Origin: Thalassobius sp034670005
GTDB lineage: Bacteria > Pseudomonadota > Alphaproteobacteria > Rhodobacterales > Rhodobacteraceae
DNA length: 64,000 bases
Direction: 5' to 3'
NCBI RefSeq assembly: GCF_034670005.1
Contig: NZ_JAXMOH010000002.1
Location: 186,001 to 250,000, forward strand
The position numbers and the translations under genes were made by a program. This document shows positions 59,447 to 64,000 of this stretch, in pieces (the stretch's first letter is position 1; the number at the start of each line of letters is the position of its first letter). The notes under the pieces are model-generated. The model did not search any database. It saw only the letters and a list, made by a program, of their open reading frames with translations, and was not told where the DNA came from.

Positions 59447-59806
59447 TCAACCGGTGACGTGATAGCTGACACCGCCACCAGCCGGTACTTGCATGCGTTT
59501 GCGCGCTTCGCCGCGACCATCCCCGGCATCGACATCCCAACAGCCTGCCGAAACTTTGAACACATAGCTTCCTCCCGGCGGAATTGAACGACCGCGGGGC
59601 AGGCGGTTGAGACCGTAGCTGCCCACATCGCAAGCCGATATCAGTACCGCCACAAATGATGTCGACGTGTCGTTGACCACTTCGATAATTCCGGTTGGTT
59701 CCCCCGGACGGATCAGTTCCCCCCCGGTCACCAAATCGCCTGAACAGGCCGCCAACAGCCCCGTCACCAGTGACATTGCTGTCAGCGTTTTGCTTCGTTT
59801 TCCCAT
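59447..59806 (-). CDS. Small lipoprotein of unknown function
   Basis: 119 residues from ATG 59806. Signal peptide with lipobox LAAC, lipid cysteine C21 (TGLLAACSGDLVTGG). The mature part has an Ig/transthyretin-like feel: GIIEVVNDTSTSFVAVLISA, then PPGGSYVFKVSAGCWDVDAG; two further cysteines probably pair. I recognise no family. It is divergent from the sensor-kinase gene by about 165 bp and could be its target or partner. Confidence 0.7.
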   Translation of the reverse strand: MGKRSKTLTAMSLVTGLLAACSGDLVTGGELIRPGEPTGIIEVVNDTSTSFVAVLISACDVGSYGLNRLPRGRSIPPGGSYVFKVSAGCWDVDAGDGRGEARKRMQVPAGGGVSYHVTG

Positions 59807-59973
59807 GAGATACCTGATATTCCCCGCCATATTTCAATCAACCGGGTTCAAATCATCCCGGAACCATCAAGAATGCGCGACAAAAAGCATTGTCATATCC
59901 CCCGTTCGGGGTAGAGCTAGAGGACCAGCGAAACGCTAAGATTGCAGCGGTATACGAACACAAAGGGAATGGT

Positions 59974-62136
59974 TTGAAAGCACCGATAACCCCAGCGCTG
60001 ACTTTGGTATTCGCCCTGTTGATCGCGGTGATCGGCGTGGCGGCCGCGATCTATTTCGCGTTGCAGCAGCCTTGGATGGGGGTCAGCCTGACGTCTTCAC
60101 CGTCAGACCGGTTGATAATTCGGTCAACCGTTCCTTATGGCCCAAACGGGTCCTTGCCTGCCGGTAGCCGGCTCTTTGCTATTGGGTCGGTACAGGGTGG
60201 GGAAAAAATACCGTTGGTCGCGACCGACATAATCGAAGAACCCGATTCCTTTGATACGTTTGAAAGCATGGACAGCTTTTTTCGCCGACAGGGTCGGCTG
60301 CATAACGTCTTATCCCGACCAACCGTCTACGCCGATCTGGAAATTGACGACACAGTCCGAACCGATGTCGAGATAGGCGTTTCAGCGCGGCGCGCCTTTT
60401 CCGATCTGCCTCTGGTGTTCTGGGTACAGCTTGTCGTGGGCGTTACCGGATTTCTGATCGCCGCCTGGGTCTGGAGCCTGAAACGTGCGGAATTGTCGGC
60501 CATTTTCTTCGCGCTGGCGGGCTTCGGCCTGATGATTTCCGCAACCTCTGCGGCGATCTACAGCACCCGCGAGCTCGCCTTGCCCGAAGCGGTATTTTCG
60601 GTTCTGTCGAGCCTGAACCACATCGGTGCGTTGACCTTCGGTGCCGGTATGATCGGCCTGTTCCTAAGCTACCCGTATCGGATGGTCAGGACGGTATTTG
60701 CGTTTTTACCGTCGTTGATTTTGGCGCTTTGGGTTGTTGCAGACTGGTTCCGGCTGCTCGATGGTCCGCCGCTTGCCCGGCATTTACCAATCACATTGGC
60801 AATGGCGATGATCGCCATCTGCGTACTGCTGCAATTTTGGAAAACCCGCAGCGACCCGCGCGCCCGTGCGATTTTACGCTGGCTCGGCCTGTCGGTTCTG
60901 ATCGGTGCGGGCCTGTTCGTACTGACCTCGATCATACCCCAACTGTTCGGGGCAGGGCGGTTACAATCGCAGGGCTATTCATTCCTCTATTTCCTGATCA
61001 TCTATGTCGGCGTGGCACTCGGCGTATCCCGTTACCGGCTGTTCGATCTGGAAGAATGGGCCTTCCGTATCCTGTTCTATATGGGCGGTATCCTTCTGAT
61101 CGTGTTGCTGGACGTCGCCTTGGTGCTTATCGTATCGGTCGAAGATGTTCCCGCCTTCAGTCTGGCCTTTGTGCTGGTGGCGCTGTTCTATCTTCCTTTC
61201 CGTGACAGTCTATGGCGCCATTTCATGTCAAACACGGATCGCAACCAACAAGCCTTGTTCCCCCATGTCGTCGATATCGCACTGACACCCCCCGGTAAAA
61301 GCCAGACCGCCCGTTGGCAAGATCTGCTGGCGCAAACCTATAATCCGCTTCACATACATCCCGCCGGTACATGCGACCGGCCAGGCATAGAAAAGGAAGG
61401 GCTCGGAATGATTGTTCCGGCCATTGGCAATATTCCCGCGTTGCGGCTGGAATATGCCAATAAGGGCCGCAAACTGTTCAGCCAGCGCGATCTTGATCTG
61501 GCTGGCGAGTTGATATCAATGCTGACCCATGCCTGTGAAAGCCGTCAGGCTTTCGAACAGGGCGTCGCCGAGGAACGCAGCCGCATTGCGCGCGACATGC
61601 ATGACAATATTGGCGCGCAATTGCTGGGCGCGCTGCACAGCCGAAATCCCGACCGCAAGGATGGCATGATCCGGGAAAGCCTGGCCGATCTGCGCGACAT
61701 CATCAACAATCTGTCGCATACCGGTTTGTCATTGCAAGAGGTTCTGGCCGATCTCAGGGCGGAAACTGTCGACCGATTGCATAATGCGGATATCGCACTG
61801 CAATGGCAGTTTTCCGGGGACGAGGCTGCAACCCTGTCACCCGGATCTGTCCATGCGTTCCGTTCAGTCCTGCGCGAAGCGATCAGCAATGCAATCCGCC
61901 ATTCCCAAGCCAGCCAAGTGACCATTTCCGTGTCCCGTGACCGCGACGTGGTGGCTCTCTCGATCAGCGATGACGGGGCAGGCTTCGATCCGACCGGCCA
62001 ACATGCGGGCAACGGTGTCACCAACATGCAGGCGCGGATCGAGAACCTTGACGGTCGCTTTGAAATCTTTTCCTCACCAGACGGCACCCGGATCATGGCG
62101 CGGCTGCCACTTGCCAACACGGGTGGACCGGTATGA
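59974..62136 (+). CDS. ComP-like membrane sensor histidine kinase (HisKA_3)
   Basis: 720 residues from TTG 59974 (AAAGGGAATGG before it); the frame is open to 59890 with only another TTG, and no ATG or GTG occurs before the first helix. One helix near 8-32, an extracytoplasmic domain at about 33-150 (PDZ-like, as in ComP), about eight membrane helices to 425, a weak GAF-like region to 520, HisKA_3 with H543 (SRIARDMHDNIGAQLLGALH) and HATPase (EAISNAIRHSQASQ, then SDDGAGFDPTG). The signal is unknown. The stop overlaps the response-regulator start. Confidence 0.85.
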   Translation: MKAPITPALTLVFALLIAVIGVAAAIYFALQQPWMGVSLTSSPSDRLIIRSTVPYGPNGSLPAGSRLFAIGSVQGGEKIPLVATDIIEEPDSFDTFESMDSFFRRQGRLHNVLSRPTVYADLEIDDTVRTDVEIGVSARRAFSDLPLVFWVQLVVGVTGFLIAAWVWSLKRAELSAIFFALAGFGLMISATSAAIYSTRELALPEAVFSVLSSLNHIGALTFGAGMIGLFLSYPYRMVRTVFAFLPSLILALWVVADWFRLLDGPPLARHLPITLAMAMIAICVLLQFWKTRSDPRARAILRWLGLSVLIGAGLFVLTSIIPQLFGAGRLQSQGYSFLYFLIIYVGVALGVSRYRLFDLEEWAFRILFYMGGILLIVLLDVALVLIVSVEDVPAFSLAFVLVALFYLPFRDSLWRHFMSNTDRNQQALFPHVVDIALTPPGKSQTARWQDLLAQTYNPLHIHPAGTCDRPGIEKEGLGMIVPAIGNIPALRLEYANKGRKLFSQRDLDLAGELISMLTHACESRQAFEQGVAEERSRIARDMHDNIGAQLLGALHSRNPDRKDGMIRESLADLRDIINNLSHTGLSLQEVLADLRAETVDRLHNADIALQWQFSGDEAATLSPGSVHAFRSVLREAISNAIRHSQASQVTISVSRDRDVVALSISDDGAGFDPTGQHAGNGVTNMQARIENLDGRFEIFSSPDGTRIMARLPLANTGGPV

Positions 62137-62786
62137 AAGAGATACTGATCGTCGAAGATATCGCCGAAACCCGGCGCTGGCTGGGCGAAATTGCCAGCAC
62201 AGCCTTTCCCGGCAGCACCATCAGCGAAGCCCGCAATATGCGGGCCGGGATTTCGGCGGTGGCAAGCAAGGATTTCGATCTGGCGATGATCGATCTTGGC
62301 CTGCCGGACGGTTCGGGGCTCGACGTGCTGCGAAATCTGCGTTTGGTACAGCCCAAAGCCGCCTGTATCATCACCACTGTCATGGGCGAAGATTCCCATA
62401 TCGTCGCCGCGCTTTCTGCCGGGGCAGACGGATATTTGTTGAAAGAACAACCCGAGGAGCTGCTGGTACAGCAATTGCGCCAGCTGGCGCAGGGTATTCC
62501 AGCGCTGACGCCATCAATCGCGCGCCGCATCATGGACCATTTCCGTTATACTGGCCCAGCAGCCGATCCCGAAGACGAACTCAGTTCGCGCGAAAAAGAA
62601 GTGCTGGCGCTGATCGGGCGGGGCTTGCGCAATATCGAAGTCGCCGAAGATCTGGATATCGCCGAAGGTACGGTGGCGAGCCACATAAAAACGATCTACC
62701 GCAAACTGGGAATATCGTCGCGCGCCGAAGCCGCCTGGCATGCGGCCCGTATGGGGCTGGTCACACCCCAAAAGTCGGGCAGGTGA
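62133..62786 (+). CDS. NarL/LuxR-type response regulator
   Basis: 217 residues. Receiver with E8, D9, D54 (AMIDLGLPDGSG), T82 and K104 (YLLKEQPEE), then a LuxR helix-turn-helix (LSSREKEVLALIGRGLRNIE, then GTVASHIKTIYRKLGI). Coupled to the ComP-like kinase by an ATGA overlap, so an obvious pair. Targets unknown. Confidence 0.9.
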   Translation: MKEILIVEDIAETRRWLGEIASTAFPGSTISEARNMRAGISAVASKDFDLAMIDLGLPDGSGLDVLRNLRLVQPKAACIITTVMGEDSHIVAALSAGADGYLLKEQPEELLVQQLRQLAQGIPALTPSIARRIMDHFRYTGPAADPEDELSSREKEVLALIGRGLRNIEVAEDLDIAEGTVASHIKTIYRKLGISSRAEAAWHAARMGLVTPQKSGR

Positions 62787-62799
62787 GTTTCAGTGCAGT

Positions 62800-62958
62800 A
62801 TGACAACACCGCAACGACAAGGAGCGGTCGCTATCAAACGCAATGGAACTTGGTTTGATCAGGACGGCGTTCACCTCATACATATTTCGCATAATCGGTA
62901 TTATGGTAAATATTTACAATACGAAGATATGCCTGAAAATGAATTTTATAACTTTTAA
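62800..62958 (+). CDS. Possible AT-rich small ORF (52 aa)
   Basis: ATG 62800 to TAA 62958: MTTPQRQGAVAIKRNGTWFD begins it and MPENEFYNF ends it, rich in Tyr, His and Asn. The stretch from about 62870 to 62995 is far more AT-rich than any neighbouring gene (TTATGGTAAATATTTACAAT and similar). No good ribosome site. Either a recently acquired small gene or non-coding AT-rich spacer that happens to be open. No family recognised. Confidence 0.3.
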   Translation: MTTPQRQGAVAIKRNGTWFDQDGVHLIHISHNRYYGKYLQYEDMPENEFYNF

Positions 62959-62989
62959 CAATTACTTAGATCATACTTTAATATCGAAA

Positions 62990-63020
62990 TTGCTGAACCG
63001 AACAAAGCCCGGTTCAGCAA
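62990..63020 (-). terminator. Terminator of the thiolase gene
   Basis: TTGCTGAACCG and CGGTTCAGCAA form a perfect 11-bp inverted repeat with a 9-nt loop, followed on the minus strand by TTTCGATATT. It lies 12 bp after the thiolase stop. Confidence 0.8.
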
Positions 63021-63031
63021 GAAAGTCAATT

Positions 63032-64000
63032 TCAGACCGCTTCCAGCGCAATCGCGATGCCCTGGCCCACGCCAATACACATCGTTGCCAATGCCCGTTT
63101 GCCACCATTGAGTTTCAGTTCCAGCGCCGCCGTCCCGGTAAGACGCGCGCCCGACATGCCCAAAGGATGCCCGAGGGAAATCGCACCGCCGTTCGGGTTA
63201 ACCCGCGGGTCGTCATCGGCAATTCCCAGATCGCGCAGCGTTGCCAGGCCTTGGCTGGCAAAGGCTTCGTTCAGTTCGATCACGTCGAAATCGCTTTGGT
63301 TCAACTGCAAACGCGCCATCAACTTCTTCGATGCAGGCGCCGGTCCAAAGCCCATGATCCGTGGCGGAACACCGGCCATAGCGCCGCCCGAAACCTTTGC
63401 AATCGGCGTAAGCCCATGTTTTTCAGCAGCTTCCTTGCTGGCAATGATCAACGCCGCCGCGCCATCATTGACACCGCTGGCATTGCCCGCCGTGACGGAA
63501 CCCCCTTCACGGAACGGTGCGCGCAATTTGGCCAATGCCTCCAACGTTGTGGATGGCCGCGGATGCTCATCAGTATCGACAATGATGGGATCGCCTTTGC
63601 GCTGCGGAATGGATACCGGAGTGATTTCCCGGGCCAGCCTACCATTGTCTTGCGCCCTACCCGCTTTCTGTTGCGAGCGAACTGCAAAAAGGTCCTGATC
63701 TTCGCGGCTTATACCGAAGTCTTCAACTACATTCTCTGCGGTTTCTGGCATCGACTCGACACCATATTGTGCCTTCATCAACGGGTTGATGAAGCGCCAC
63801 CCAATGGTGGTATCGAAGACTGCATTCGCGCGGGAAAAGGCCGTTTCCGCCTTGGGCATAACAAATGGTGCGCGCGACATGCTTTCAACCCCACCAGCGA
63901 TGATCAGATCGGCTTCGCCCGCCTTGATGGCACGTGCGGCCGCGATCACTGCATCCATGCCAGAGCCGCATAGACGGTTCATTGTTGTCCCCGGAACAGA
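63032..64000 (-). CDS. Acetyl-CoA acyltransferase (3-oxoadipyl-CoA thiolase-like), 5' end beyond window
   Basis: About 322 C-terminal residues are visible; the N-terminus is off the window and the frame is open to 64000 (SVPGTTMNRLCGSG). Nucleophilic C in NRLCGSGMDAVI, H in VIELNEAFASQG region and GHPLGMSGARLTG, and second acid/base C in CIGVGQGIAIALE. The block IAGGVESMSRAPFVM, then DTTIGWRFINPLMKAQYGV and SMPETAENVVEDF, is the PcaF/PaaJ pattern, so 3-oxoadipyl-CoA cleavage (aromatic or phenylacetate breakdown) is most likely. No other pca or paa gene is in view. Confidence 0.85.
   Translation of the reverse strand, partial: SVPGTTMNRLCGSGMDAVIAAARAIKAGEADLIIAGGVESMSRAPFVMPKAETAFSRANAVFDTTIGWRFINPLMKAQYGVESMPETAENVVEDFGISREDQDLFAVRSQQKAGRAQDNGRLAREITPVSIPQRKGDPIIVDTDEHPRPSTTLEALAKLRAPFREGGSVTAGNASGVNDGAAALIIASKEAAEKHGLTPIAKVSGGAMAGVPPRIMGFGPAPASKKLMARLQLNQSDFDVIELNEAFASQGLATLRDLGIADDDPRVNPNGGAISLGHPLGMSGARLTGTAALELKLNGGKRALATMCIGVGQGIAIALEAV

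Overview
The window looks like chromosomal DNA of an alphaproteobacterium of the Rhodobacteraceae (Roseobacter group). The grounds are: dense GC-rich coding with many 4-bp ATGA start/stop overlaps; an Irr-type iron box in front of an iscR-suf operon whose IscR lacks the usual cluster cysteines; a class II DAHP synthase; PAS_5, IalB and DUF882 proteins; and short intergenic repeats (ending in PyCCCCCGG followed by an AT-rich ATTT segment) of a kind I associate with this group. I see no phage, transposase, plasmid or CRISPR locus. The lineage is inferred by reading, not by a search.

Layout. 1-6.5 kb (minus): envelope operon lptF-lptG-lptD-surA-pdxA, with pdxA cut by the window edge. 6.6-8.6 kb (plus): pepA-holC. 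8.7-10.4 kb (minus): a SYLF-domain protein and hemB. 10.5-14.5 kb: a four-helix membrane protein overlapping mfd, then the decayed tail of a GNAT acetyltransferase gene. 14.7-16.7 kb (minus): an alpha/beta hydrolase, a 79-residue protein and a protein with two complete HD domains. 16.8-26.5 kb (plus): the iron-sulfur operon iscR - NifS-type desulfurase - sufB - FkbM methyltransferase - small membrane protein - YbjQ - methyltransferase-like - sufC - sufD - two Yip1 proteins - sufS, driven by a promoter that carries an Irr box. 26.5-29.5 kb: a CrtF-like methyltransferase, tRNA-Arg(CCG) and an exported SDR-ankyrin fusion. 29.5-35.6 kb: a glutamine amidotransferase, a DUF882 protein divergent from an L,D-transpeptidase, then an lpxD-acp-ketosynthase cassette. 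35.6-36.7 kb: ialB with an unusual leader, and a candidate small RNA. 36.7-43.7 kb: a HerA-like ATPase and a branched-chain amino acid (Liv) ABC transporter. 44-47.3 kb: a GlxA-type regulator, class II aroG and a PAS_5 protein. 47.5-57.1 kb (plus): yicC-gmk-gamma-carbonic anhydrase, then phoR-pstSCAB-phoU-phoB with three Pho-box repeats before pstS. 57.1-64 kb: a LysR regulator divergent from gcdH, a small lipoprotein, a ComP-like kinase with a LuxR-type response regulator, an AT-rich small ORF, and a thiolase (pcaF/paaJ-like) cut by the window end.

Most genes are core genes. The parts least explained by known biology are: the extra genes inside the suf operon; the exported SDR-ankyrin protein; the double-HD protein; the lpxD-acp-ketosynthase cassette; and the 36.3-36.7 kb intergenic region, which has a 15-codon leader ORF overlapping a hairpin and a separate terminated RNA exposing a UCCCUCCC loop. 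All functional links here are inferred from sequence reading; no database search was run.
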